Source: Rutpela maculata
Taxonomy: Eukaryota; Arthropoda; Insecta; Coleoptera; Cerambycidae
Direction of reading: 5' to 3'
Length of the DNA: 64,000 nt
Assembly: GCA_936432065.2 (NCBI GenBank)
Contig: OW386294.2
Location: 52,976,945-53,040,944 of the forward strand
Part shown: positions 1 through 11,287 of the stretch, piece after piece
Position numbering within the stretch: the stretch's first letter is position 1
How the letters are laid out: each line of letters begins with the position of its first letter
Notes under the pieces: generated by a model
Databases searched by the model: none
Seen by the model: only the letters and a program-made list of their open reading frames with translations
Told to the model about the DNA's origin: nothing
Translations under genes and position numbers: made by a program

Positions 1-286
1 GTGATGCATAAGGTGGGAGTGAATACAGAGGTGGACTGGGTAGGTATGTACCTAGAACTAGATTAAAAAAGGTTTATTCTTTGAACGTCGTACGATCGGT
101 GCAGCAAGCTACAACTACATGGTGTTATAATCCTTTGACGAGACTACTCATATAATTAAGAGCATCCTTCCTTACAAGGAAATCGACTGATCTATTAATT
201 ATTAAAGGCTTGACAGAAAACCGACTTTCCCGTAAAATTAATAACTTACCGATTTGGTCTTGGGCTTTAGAAATTTGCTTGACCTG

Positions 287-391
287 ACATCGCTATTGCT
301 TAAGCTTATATCAGTATTGCTTGAGCTTACATCGGTATTGCTTAAGCTTACTTCAGTATTGCTTGAGCTTACATCGGTATTGCTTGAGCTT
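287..391. repeat. 21-bp tandem repeat, five units
   Basis: Five head-to-tail units of a 21-bp sequence close to ACATCGGTATTGCTTGAGCTT. The units differ by one to three bases each and keep exact 21-bp spacing. Each unit contains AGCTT and carries a stop in the first forward frame, so it is not a coding repeat. It lies in AT-rich sequence with no recognised gene. Confidence 0.9.
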
Positions 392-2330
392 GGAGTTGAA
401 TAAGCACTAAAATAAACATTATATCAACACTACTGCTAAATTATTTGATAAAAAATGATAAGAATATAAGTAATAAAATAAACAAACTCGCCAATTATTA
501 CACATCTGTCTGGATTTATTAAAAAAAAGATAAGACAATAACTCCACATCAGTTTACTCACGTGTTATTTTCCATTGTATTATTTATATGGGCTAATTAA
601 CAAATCATTTGAAAAATAATATCACAGATAACAGGAAGACATTTCAACAGATGCATATTTACAAACAACCATGTAGAACAAAAAAAAAAATGTAAGTAGG
701 GAAATTTTTGTGTATCAAGCATCGGTTAAACTGTTAACCAGCCATGGTTAATACCGATAACGTCATATTAATTATGACAGGAGTAAACATGTTTTCTTAT
801 GCTTGCATAATGAGTTTAACTTCAAATAATTAAATTATTTTTAAATGCAACCGAAAAATACTAAACGACTGCGCAATGAGACCAATTTAAGTCGGTCGCC
901 GTGACGTCACCGCAGTAATTTGATATATATTTAGGAACGTAGCTGACGTCATCGAGCAGCATTGAACTATATATGGATACCGCTTATCTAAAAGGAACCA
1001 AGTGACAAAATATTAAAAATGAGTTAATAGAACCAAGCGACTGTAATATCTACTTACTACGTTTGGTTAAATCCTGAAAAAGAACCAACAATCACCATGT
1101 CGTGTATGAGCCAGGGAACCAAGTACCAATTCTTTAAATGCAGATTGCCTATTTAGCTATATGGAACCAAGTCACAGGTTCCTAGTGTTTATGAGGTTTT
1201 GTGTTATATTATTTATAATAAAAATGTTTGCAAGTAATCTTACAGCAAGAACCCAAAAAATGGTAAAAATGGCACACAAGATTTTGAAGTGGAAGTTGAA
1301 AATTAAGTTTTGAAATAGTATTTTATATAACAAGTGGTTAAAATGGTGTTTTGTTTTCAAGTGGGGCGTTTATAGTACAAGCCGACGGCGAGTGCTATAA
1401 ACCACACGAGTAAAAAAAACACATTTTGGTCTTGAGCTATATACAAAATTTTTTGTATCGCCATTCAAAATTAGAAAACAATATAATTTGGTAAAAATAG
1501 ACTAAATTCTATTGCTGTTTCCATAGAAACCAATAAGTTTTATTTCATACTGTGAAATGAAATTTCTTTATTTCACTCTTTTTTCTTTATTTTACACTTA
1601 TCATTGTTTTGATTTATTGATACTGTCAAATAAGTCATTTTAGGATATGGCGCTACAAAAAATTTATTGGTAATCCTGTATTTGTTGCAATAAAATATTT
1701 GAGTATTATATTCCCGTATAACCACGCTGTACCGTTTATAGAGAATCTATTATAGGCGAGTTTTATTGACCCCAGAAATCTACTACTCGTAGAAGTAGGA
1801 ACGCATCCTGCCGTTTTATTGACCACTATGCTTTCCACTTTTGCTACTTTTCTTACGACCGAATTTGATCGTGGAAAGAGTAGAATCACTGGTCATAAAA
1901 CCAAAAGTAACTAAAATACAAAATAAATAATAAGAAACTGAAACTACTTATTGAAGTTATTAAAATATGTACAAAATGAGTGTAATAAAGATTCTAAAAA
2001 AAATAGATAATCATTTGAATTCGGAAAGCCACGAATTGGATGACAAGATATATTTATATAATAAGATAGATTAGATAAATTAGCAATTCCAGCAGCAGCA
2101 GCTCTATAAGCAGTAGCTTATTATGTCGATTCATAATGTAAGAGCCAAAGAGAAGTTAGAGCTTGTACCTGTACTGTGCGTTTAGTTTTTTCTTAGGCAT
2201 AGGGTTATTCTTATTCGTGGGTATTTACAGTAACTTGGTACATTTTGCTAAATCACTGAAGCACTTGTGGCAACATTGATGAAGCGTTTAATTTTATTGA
2301 CACCTAAAATTTGCTACTCGTATAGTGATG
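392..2330. other. AT-rich non-coding stretch with short repeated motifs
   Basis: No convincing gene. Visible items: two TGACGTCA palindromes (CRE-like) near 902-909 and 944-951; several copies of GAACCAAG between 994 and 1175; an imperfect inverted repeat around GTTTATAGTAC/GTGCTATAAAC near 1367-1402; and a motif TTTATTGACMCC...CTACTCG seen twice (about 1761-1793 and 2292-2320). The open frames here are short and look like chance. Confidence 0.5.
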
Positions 2331-2454
2331 GGAATAATCGAATGATTTCAAAAATCGAATACTTGGTACTCGAATGATTTTAATAATCGAAATATCATTC
2401 GAATGATTGCATTCGGATGATTCGGGCAACTCGGTCTCTGTCTCAATGGGCAGA

Positions 2455-2578
2455 TTTCTAAATTCACCGGTACATCGCACCGGTAAGCAATAACATTATT
2501 TGATTGGCTATTTTGAAAAGGATAGCCAATCAGCTTCGTATTTTCTCCACCCGGTGTGTCCACCGGTGAATTTAGAAA
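2455..2578. mobile_element. 124-bp palindromic MITE-like repeat
   Basis: The arms TTTCTAAATTCACCGGT (2455-2471) and its exact reverse complement (2562-2578) bound a near-palindrome. It includes a second inverted pair around GATTGGCTAT/ATAGCCAATC in the middle. Just upstream (2338-2430) is a cluster of TCGAATGAT motifs on both strands. The form fits a small non-autonomous inverted-repeat element. No clear target duplication was seen, so the superfamily is not assigned. Confidence 0.6.
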
Positions 2579-3392
2579 AGTGCGGAATATTTTATATATG
2601 CGGGATGTATTATATTTGTTTTTTTAAATTATTGTTTTTAATAAAGATCTATTTTATTTTGTTAGAATATTTGTTGTTTTTTATTTTTGTATTTATATTT
2701 ATTTATTTATTCTTGTTTTATATTTTGTAGAAATCTTTCCTTTATTTTATATTCTATATACCATATATTTATATATTTGTTGTTTTGTTTTCTTATTTAT
2801 TATTATATATCAGAATTACATACTTACGTCTTGTTATTCTCTTTTAATTGAATCATTTATTATCATTTTATTTTATTTCATTTTTACCGGCCCTGTGGAC
2901 ATGTGCTATCCCAGGTAGCAAGGGTACGTTATAATGACGTCAAAATCTGGTGATTCTGGTCAAAAAGACGTCAGGGCACTAAAAATCGACGACAGAATGA
3001 CGTCTTATAAATGACATTAAAATGACGTGCTACACATCACGTCATATTGTCGTCTTTTTTCGGTGTTAAATTTATGTATATTTTATCGGATTACAAACTT
3101 TAAAACTCGCTAATGGCATTTTGTTATCGTAAGCAGAGTGTAATGTTTAAAAAAAAATAAACCGTGTCGTGAGGGATAAGTATTGGCGTTTTTATTCGAG
3201 GATATAATGTTTTTTAACATTATCCAAAATAATTTATATTCGAAAGAGTTTGCAAAGATTCGGCAGTTTATTTATTTAAATTATATTTCTATGTATTCTT
3301 TTAATAATAAAATTAGAATAAAATGCATTAAAAAGCAAAATCTATCCGTTATTGCGTGTTCCAACTATAAAGTCTTTAGGTAAGTATCCTCA

Positions 3393-3466
3393 GAGAGGTT
3401 GGTGGCCGAGCGCTTAAGGCGTCGTCTTCCAGTCATGAGGTCGGCGGTTCAACCCCTGCTCATTCC
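3393..3466 (+). tRNA. tRNA-Ser/Leu-like sequence, probably a derived pseudogene
   Basis: It has a strong A-box-like stretch TGGCCGAGCGCTTAAGGCG and a B-box-like GGTTCAACCCC, and a run of ten T's follows directly, as in a Pol III terminator. The A box resembles class II tRNAs (Ser or Leu). The outer bases do not form a good acceptor stem, so a functional tRNA is unlikely. It sits inside the CCCAGGTAGCAA element. Confidence 0.5.
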
Positions 3467-4042
3467 GTTTTTTTTTATTGCAAAAAAAATTTTAGTTGTT
3501 TTTTTTAAGGTAATAATTGTTTATTGGTTTTTTTCAATTTTAGGTCTGTTTTAGACCATTAAATATTCTATTTATGTTGTAGATGACGATATTACACCTT
3601 TACCGTTTTTTCTCCAACACGCTTCCCAGGTTTGTATAAGTACCTCAACTTAAAACTTTAATTCTTAAAATAGTTGGCTCCTGACTTCCCCTCCACCGCT
3701 CATCAAATTTGTGATAAGGAAAATTTTTTTTCGGATTTCTCCCTCTCTACTCTTCAATTTCGAGATCTGGGGAAAATATATTTTTTTTAACGAACCGCCA
3801 CTAATACTAATTAATGTAATAATTACATGTTCAACAACTACTCGTACTTCTCAGGTGGCACTGGTGACAGTTTAATTAAATTAAATAAGTTCTTCTTAAT
3901 AATTATAAATAAATAAAAATACTAGTAATTCGAAGCGAGAACCTGAAAGATTTTCATATATTTTAAACAAGGCAAGAAATTCAATTTCACATAACAAAGA
4001 CTTCATTCACCACCATAAATACTGCTTTTAGCATCCGAAATA

Positions 4043-4086
4043 GCGGTCGCCAAGCTAGCTCAGTTGGTTGAAGCGTCAGTACTGTA
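4043..4086 (+). tRNA. 5' half of a split tRNA-like sequence
   Basis: The sequence starts GCGGTC, has the A-box-like TAGCTCAGTTGGTTG, and ends in GTCAGTACTGTA. The last 12 bases are repeated at 9712-9723, where the 3' half continues. The two halves give a roughly 90-nt tRNA-like sequence whose ends GCGGTC and GGACCGC can pair. The break is the insertion site of the Jockey-like element. Confidence 0.7.
4075..4086. repeat. Target-site duplication, left copy (12 bp)
   Basis: GTCAGTACTGTA here is identical to 9712-9723. The uninterrupted relative at 53450-53461 has this sequence once, which supports a true target duplication of the retrotransposon at 4087-9711. Confidence 0.85.
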
Positions 4087-4098
4087 GTTTCAACGCGA

Positions 4099-6525
4099 AT
4101 GTCTAACAGCGGCCTAGCAGAGAAACTTCCTCCTAATTATTATTTTAAAAGTAGTAGTTCTAAGTCGCCTAAAATTGTGAAATCGAGCAAACAAAAAATC
4201 AAAGAACGTGAGGTTCGTAAAGCACCTAAAAATTCTGAGTCTGATGACCAGGAAGTGCAGTTTAGTAGTGTAGATGTAAGTTCGCGCTCCAGCGACACAT
4301 ACCCGAAAAATTCTAGTGTAAAGGACAGTGATAGAGACACGAAATTAGTTGTAATAGACAGTGATAGAGACACGTATAAATTAGTAAATAAGACGGAAAC
4401 AGATACATCGAAAAGTATCCATCCCAACAAAATTAAAGACATTATATCCGACACCTCAGACACCGAGATAGACCATACGCGAGTGAAAAAGCCAAAGAAA
4501 GACAAGAAACTTGACGTAAAGTCAATTATCGTAAAGAAACATAAAAGTGATAAGTGGTCAAACATCGCTCCGCGAATTTATACTTCAACAAGAAATCAAG
4601 CAAAGAAAATAACAAAAAGTACTCCTGATATCGTTAAGGAATTCGAAAAATCCGCTTTAAATCCATCAAAGTCGGAAATATTTCAAACATCTCAAGAACG
4701 CGGCGAATTAACGTCACCGCCAGTGCCTACACCCCAACACAAATTACAAGCAAGTAAAATTGCAACAGAATTGTATAACTCTCAAAAATCACTCTTGGAG
4801 GTCCCCTTCGAAAGCACATACGCAACACCCATTGGAAGCACTATGGAAACCGACAAAAACAAACCTCCTGACATACAAATAACACCATCAACTAGTAAAG
4901 AATCTATTACACAACAAGACCCAGAATTTAACAAATCTCCGTCTAGAATAAATCTCAACTTTGATCTTCCTAGAAATCCATACATAGAAAAAATACCGAT
5001 TAAATCCCAGAAAGATAAACTACAACAGCAACAGGCCACTGAAGAACACATTATACAACTAATTAGGCAAGGACAAATCACATTTAATATGGATTGCATA
5101 ACCTATGGCAACCAGAAAATTGTAATGAGACAAACACAAGATCAAGACCAGGATATGCAAGTAGACACGTCCCCGAGGCTTCCTACCTCTAAAATTCCAA
5201 ATCTACTATCCCCCAACAATACACAATATGTTACACCTAGGAAAACGACCAAATTAGCGAACATACTAAAAAATCCCACCAAGACGCAGTCCATAATCAC
5301 TAAAAATAAATTCGACGGGCTACCCTCCGAATCAGAAACAGAAATCAGAGAAAAATCAAGCCAACCCTCCACAAAAAGACTACAAAATAAACCAAGAAAT
5401 ACGGAACAGAAATCGCAGGACTCTAAATTTAAAAATCCACCTATAGTCCTACAAGGTTGTACCGAATCACACGAAAATTTAACTAAGGAACTAAGACAAC
5501 ATATTACAAAAGACTTTTATCTTAAATATGCCCCTAAATCCATATTACTTTATATCTCTGATAAAGAAGAATATTCAAATTATAAAAACAAATTAATAAA
5601 ACAAGAAGACGTCCAATTCCACACCTACACCTCCAGAGACGAAAAAACCTACGCCTACGTCTTACGTGGACTCCAAGGAAACCCAAACCTCATCGGCCTA
5701 AAAGAAGAATTAGAAGAAAAATATGACTTACCAGTAATAAATATCTTTAAAATGAAAACAAAGCAAACTCCCCTATACCTTGTAGTCACAGAAAACAATG
5801 TCACCTTACGTGAACTACAACAAAAAATCAAATTTATTATGTTTACGAAAATCGAGTGGGAGCGCAGGAAAAACGAACGCCAGATTTCGCAATGCAGAAG
5901 ATGCCAAGCTTGGGGCCACGCTACTTCAAATTGCTACAGAACTCCATAATGCGTTAAATGTGCAGGCCAACATTGGATCCGAGATTGCACCAAAGGCCTT
6001 GAAACACCACCTAAATGTGTGAATTGTGGGGGCGAGCATACGGCCTCAAACGTCGAATGTGAAATTTATAAAACTAGAGTAGCTTTAATGAACAGGAGAA
6101 TAGCAGAACAAACAGATAATCAAACTAGGTACGTGCCAGCCGCTATTCCAACTGTAAATGTATGGGAGGAGCGCAACCGCAGAGCCCAGCAGTCTGTCAC
6201 TACAAACCAGCAACCGACGACAAGAGACAGCGCTCAGGCTGTCCCCTCCACGTTGAGACCGCCCACGAGGGAGGAACCTCGCCAGAGAAGAGAACAACCT
6301 ACGCAAAACAAAACTGAGACGTCGCTTGGCGCGCCAGGAGATTTTACCCAGTTGATGAATGCAACAAATAAATTAAATTCCCTGATTAATATTAGAGAAA
6401 CAATTAAAGCTATCAATCACCTAAATGACTTACTCGAAATGGTAAGTACTGATATGGATGTCCTTGCTGTTATGCAGGAATTTGCCGCAAATATATTACC
6501 AAAATACAACTTAAGAAATGTATAA
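4099..6525 (+). pseudogene. Retrotransposon ORF1 (Gag-like, CCHC zinc knuckles) with an in-frame stop
   Basis: This is an RNA-binding nucleocapsid-like protein, expected to coat the element's RNA. It is 809 codons long with a TAA at 5947-5949. The reading frame before and after the stop is the same, so this is a nonsense change, not a frameshift. Residues 1-440 are charged, low-complexity and rich in Ser, Lys and Asp. A conserved fold region lies around residues 450-590. Zinc knuckles follow: CRRCQAWGHATSNC just before the stop, then CVKCAGQHWIRDC and CVNCGGEHTASNVEC just after it. The C-terminal part (codons 641-809) is hydrophilic. Order and spacing match Jockey-type ORF1 proteins. Confidence 0.88.
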
Positions 6526-9151
6526 AGTCTCATTGTGGAATGCCAATGGCATTTTAAATAAGAAATTAGAACTAGTACATTACCTAAACTTAGAAAAAAT
6601 AGATATAATCATCATTACAGAAACTTTTCTCAAAAACGATAAAAAATTCTACATTAGAAATTTCACAACTTACAGAAAAAAGGCATACCACACCTTCCCC
6701 TCCCCAAATTAAATATAACTATGGAAAACTGCTCAATACAACTAGCCGACGGCACAGTCGTTACGGGGGTATACAACCCCCCTAGCAATCGCTGTTGATG
6801 CAGAATTAGACCAATTGTTGACTCGTGCCAAAGTATTAATATTTGGGGATTTAAATTCTAGACATACATCCTGGAATAACAGACGAAACAATCGAAATGG
6901 AACCACCCTCCACGAATACTCGCTTAGGGAGGATATTGCGGTTTTATCACCTGAGAGCCCTACTCATTACCCCACAAATCGTATGACACCCTCATATATT
7001 GACATTATCTTAAATAAAAATTACCCTTACCCGATTCATCCCCTCTCCTTACCCCCATTGTCATCAGACCATAATCCGGAACATGTAGAATTGAGAAACA
7101 CATACGTAAATGATATAACCAGAAAAATCTTCGACTATCGCCACGCTAAGTGGAAAAAATTCAAAGAAATAATAAACAATACGTTAGTTATAAACAATGA
7201 AATCGAATCAACTGAACAATTAGACATCGAGGTCGATCGACTTACTGAAATAATAAAAAACGCCAGGGATAAGTCTGTCAAACAAATACCCATTAAACCA
7301 AGGGAAGAATTAATATCCCCCGAAATAGCAAATTCAATTACTTTTAAAAACAGATTAAAAAGAAAATGGCAACGCACAAGGAGAGACATTGATAGGGAAA
7401 GACTTAAACAAATCCAAGAAAACATACAAAATAAACTTATAAAAGAAAGAGAAGAAACTTGGAATGCAAAAATTGAAACACTCTCCAAACGCGATAATAC
7501 GCTCTGGAGAATGAGCAAACTCCTCCGAAAAAATTACCCCCAAATTCCTACCCTTGTTGCAAACAACAAATATTACTATTCAGACACGGAAAAGGCTGAT
7601 GCCATTGCAACATATCTACAAACCACCAACACTACCCCCCCAAACTCTACACCCTTCCAGGAGGAGGTCACGGCTCACGTTCGCGACCTGCTCCAGAAAT
7701 ATCCCATCCCACCAAATAAGCTACCTAAATTGCTTACAACTCCTTCTGAAGTGCAAAAAATTATCAAATACGCCCCTAATAACAAAGCGCCGGGTAATGA
7801 CACTATTGCGAACATTGTACTTAAATATCTACCAAAAAAGGCAATAGCCCAAATCACGTACATAATAAACAGTGTGATAAAGCTGCCATATTTTCCCAAA
7901 CAATGGAAAATAGCAATTGTGATCCCGATCCTGAAACCAGGCAAACGTCCACACGAACCGGGGAGTTATCGGCCAATCTCCCTATTAAACACCCTTTCAA
8001 AATTGGCCGAGAGGGTGATTTTGGGGCACATAAATAGGTTCGTGGGGAAAAAATCGCTCTTGCCTACGCAACAGTTTGGTTTCAGGCCGGGCCACACTAC
8101 CACACATGCGTTGTGTAAATTAGTTCAGGACACATTGCACAGTTTCAATAAAAAACAGTGCAACGTTGTCCTGCTAATCGATATCGAAAAAGCTTTCGAC
8201 AATACTTGGAGGAACGGTTTAATTTATAAATTAGACCAAATTCATAAATTCCCTAAATATCTAACTTCACTGATAGCGTCATTTTTATCGGATAGATATA
8301 TTTTGGCACGGGTGAACAATTCACTGTCACTCAAAACTAGGCTCTCCGCAGGAGTTCCTCAGGGGTCCCAAATTTCACCTATCCTGTTCAACCTATTTAC
8401 CGCTGACATCCCTTCCTATCCAAACACCTCTCTCCTCCTATACGCAGACGATGTAACAATTTATGCTAATAGTTTTTATGCACAAACTGCTACGCAGAAA
8501 ATAAGGTATCACCTAAATAAACTTATTGAATTTTATAATAAATGGAAGATCAAAATAAACCCCGAAAAAAGCGAATCTATAACTTTTAATCGCAAATTCA
8601 CAAATACTAGAACGATTACGAAACTAAACATTGACGGACTTGACGTACGAGAACTAAATACAGTCAAATATTTGGGGGTCTCTCTGGATAGGAGACTGCG
8701 TTTTGTGCCCCACATCACGGCAGCAATAAATAAAACCTATGGGGCTCTGAGAAAGTTGTACCCATTGGTCAATAGGCGAAGTAAACTAACATTAAATAAT
8801 AAATTAACCTTATATAAGGTTATCTTTAGACCCATCCTGCTTTACGGCTGCGTGGTCTGGAATGGAGCTTCCGACACGCAGCACGGTAGGGTGCAAGTCA
8901 CGCAAAATAAAATACTCCGTTTATTGACCAATTCACCACGTTACATAACGATTGAAGAGCTCCATAGAATCACAGGCATGCCCAGAACGCAAGATCTTGT
9001 CAGAGAGATCGCCCAAAAATTCTTTATTTCTAAAGTAGATAGTTCGGAACTGACACGCGACATTGCTTTCCAACGTAGACATGATAATATCCCTCTCACC
9101 CATAAACTCCTACACCAGAAACTAGACATATATGACACTAGAAGACAATAA
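6518..9151 (+). pseudogene. Retrotransposon ORF2: endonuclease and reverse transcriptase, broken in the endonuclease
   Basis: This is the polyprotein for target-primed reverse transcription. The APE-type endonuclease begins SLWNANGI, then TETF. At about 6705 the frame is lost and roughly 50 residues seem to be missing. A short piece (6712-6796, TVVTGVYNPPSNR) is in another frame, and from about 6791 the original frame resumes with LIFGDLNSRHTSWN and SDHNP. The RT is intact: RPISLLNTLSKLAER, QFGFRPGHTTTHA, LIDIEKAFDNTW, AGVPQGSQISPILF and YADD at 8441-8452, then KYLGVSLDRRL. It ends at 9151 with no RNase H. Best match is the Jockey clade. Confidence 0.9.
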
Positions 9152-9711
9152 CAAATCTCCCAACAGACAACATCCCGCCCAAAAAACCTCCCGCACACAA
9201 AATCTCAACCCTCCCTTGAGGAATCCTGTATTAGGAACACAGAAAATACCAAGAGGTATTCCCACGGTGAGAACATTCTTAAATATTTTAAGTACATACA
9301 CAAAAATTAAGAACATAATTAAATTTATTTGAGTACATAAAAATCCAGTTTTATAAATTGACTATTAATTATTTTAAGCAGGTTTTTCCTAAAATTTTTT
9401 CCTGCATGATAGTGAAACATCCATACCAGTAAATCTGTTTTACGATCATTCTTTATGGTCTTTTTTAAGCTTTAGCATAAATTGAATAAAGGCATTTAAT
9501 CTTTGGAAAAAATGCCTCACAAACATAAATGTAGGAAATAAATCATAATCTCCTGGCCTGGCAGCGGCCAAATTAAAGCGCATCACGCTTATGCGTTTGT
9601 TACGTTTTAATTTATTGATTGTACACTGAAATGAGATAAAATGAAATAAATACAATACCTATGTAAAAAATTATAAGTAAAATAAAGAGCTTTAAATGGT
9701 AAATGATAATG

Positions 9712-9767
9712 GTCAGTACTGTAATACGGACAACGGGAGACGTGTAGGTTTGAATCCTACGGACCGC
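9712..9767 (+). tRNA. 3' half of the split tRNA-like sequence, with the right target duplication
   Basis: It begins with the second copy of GTCAGTACTGTA, then a variable region, and a T-arm GTAGG-TTTGAATC-CTAC that can form a five-pair stem. It ends GGACCGC, which pairs with GCGGTC at 4043. The following AATTGGTAAAGGTAAGT and about 200 further bases match the copy at 53504 onward. Confidence 0.7.
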
Positions 9768-10170
9768 AATTGGTAAAGGTAAGTAAAAATGAATTTAATA
9801 ACTTAATAAACATTATAATTTGCAGGAAACCCTTGTGAGAAAAAGCTGGAGTGATGGTAAACAATATTAGATATGTTAATGTAAATAAAATTACGGATGG
9901 CTAAGAAACAAATTCATTAGGACAAAACTTATTTATGCATTAATTATTTTATTTTTATCAAGTAGATTACTAACTAGTATGTAGTTTTATATATATGTTC
10001 CTATTACTAAAAACCTGCGGGGGATTACCAAATATAACCTGAAAAAGACATCATTCGTCTGAGACATTAGGAAGTCATTTTCACGTTTCATTTATGTCAT
10101 CTAACTCGTCATTTCTCATCACTCCTGACCATTTTTTCACGTCATTTTCACGTGCCTTTGCTACCTGGGA

Positions 10171-11287
10171 TGTGTACGACAAATAGGAATAAAGAAATAA
10201 AATACCTGTACTTATACCTACATAAAGTTCAAACAAAAGCAATACTATATTATCACCGCGCTCGCGCTCTACGGAATCGAAATAATTGGTAGGTATTCGA
10301 AATACAACAGCTCTCGCTCTCGCTGAATCTGAGACAGTCCCGGGCTCCTATTTTCAAACTCATGCGAGGCGATTCCGTGTGCGAGATTTACTGATTGTCG
10401 AACGAAATCAGCAAAACCGTATTTTCAAATCCCATTATACGATAATTTTTGCATTCGTATGCGATTATTTCCGTTTAATTACATCGGATGGTCAAAGCTA
10501 ACCGAAATTGAAAGTCGCATGCGAAAACAGACGATTTGTGAATGTGTTTTAATCTTAATCATAGGAGTAAAAGATTTGATAAATTTAGCAGCTATAGAAG
10601 CCCTAGAACAATATTAATATCAACTTTATTAGTTAAAATATTCTCTGGCTATTTCTTCGACATAAAGTGAAAACAGGCTAATTTTCTCAGTAATCTACTA
10701 CCATTTTTAAAATTTGATTCAATTTAAAAAGTGAGATTTACTAGTTCATGTGGTAAAATAATAAGTCCCAACTAGCAAAATACAGAAAAATATCTTGTTT
10801 TTTTTTTTTCTGAAAAACAGTATCCGCAGAGCCCAAAACATCAGTAGCATGTCTAATAGCCCCCTCCAAGTCCTATAACTTCTCTTTAAATGTTTTTTCT
10901 AAAATACATTGTTCTGCAAATTTGGCCAACTTAAACGGGACACTGATATATGTATATTTTTATCTTTGCAAATTTTATTAAGACCAAATGTTCATTGTTC
11001 AACGTTAAACATTTTTTTTCTACGATTGTGTAAAAAACGGTACTTTATAGTGCATCAGTTTGAGTGCAATAAGTATCACTTTGTTGCACTAATGCAATTT
11101 TCTGTTTTTATTGCACTATTTAACACTGAAATATTAAAACATTATTTGTTAAAAATGCCAAAATGTGAAAAATGACATTTTATGCAATATTTTAATTTAT
11201 TTATTGGTGATTTTTGGACTATACGCTGGCATCCCGTGTCGTTTGCTATGTTGTCAAGTCTACTTATACGAAATTCAAGTCGCATAT
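10171..11287. other. No gene recognised
   Basis: AT-rich sequence. A modestly GC-richer patch at 10255-10390 holds repeated CTCGCGCTC / CTCTCGCTCTCGC runs and a diverged inverted motif. The longest open frames lack any recognisable domain. It may be old repeat sequence. Confidence 0.4.

Larger units (their letters stand above)
4087..9711 (+). mobile_element. Jockey-like non-LTR retrotransposon, nearly full length, inactive
   Basis: This 5.6-kb element has two reading frames: a Gag-like ORF1 with zinc knuckles (4099-6525) and an endonuclease-plus-RT ORF2 (6518-9151). They overlap by 8 bases at ATGTATAA. A 560-bp AT-rich 3' region follows, and the element ends in TAAATGGTAAATGATAATG rather than a clean poly(A). 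It is flanked by 12-bp target duplications. There is no RNase H domain after the RT, as in the Jockey clade. Only 12 bases precede the first ATG and they are open in frame, so the copy either has a very short leader or is slightly 5'-truncated. One stop in ORF1 and indels in the ORF2 endonuclease make it inactive. Confidence 0.9.
2908..10170. mobile_element. Non-autonomous DNA element with CCCAGGTAGCAA ends, carrying tRNA-like sequences
   Basis: Left end ATCCCAGGTAGCAAGGG (2908-2924) is inverted at 10154-10170 as CCTTTGCTACCTGGGAT. Subterminal zones on both sides are rich in GACGTC and GTCATTTT motifs. After removal of the 5.6-kb Jockey-like insertion, the original element was about 1.6 kb. 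It carries one tRNA-like sequence near the left end (3393-3466) and another in the middle (split at 4086/9712). About 90 bp before and 220 bp after the central tRNA-like sequence match the element at 52925-53956, although the termini differ. No transposase is visible. The superfamily cannot be named from the ends alone. Confidence 0.65.

Noticed and set aside
1..286. Possible LTR-retrotransposon or viral-type coding end
   Set aside because: All frames carry frequent stops and no pol or gag motif is recognisable.
4140..5372. Minus-strand open frames opposite the retrotransposon ORF1
   Set aside because: They are shadows of the codon composition of ORF1 and lack any domain.
7135..7944. Minus-strand and third-frame open stretches within ORF2
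   Set aside because: They overlap the clear endonuclease/RT coding frame and have no independent support.
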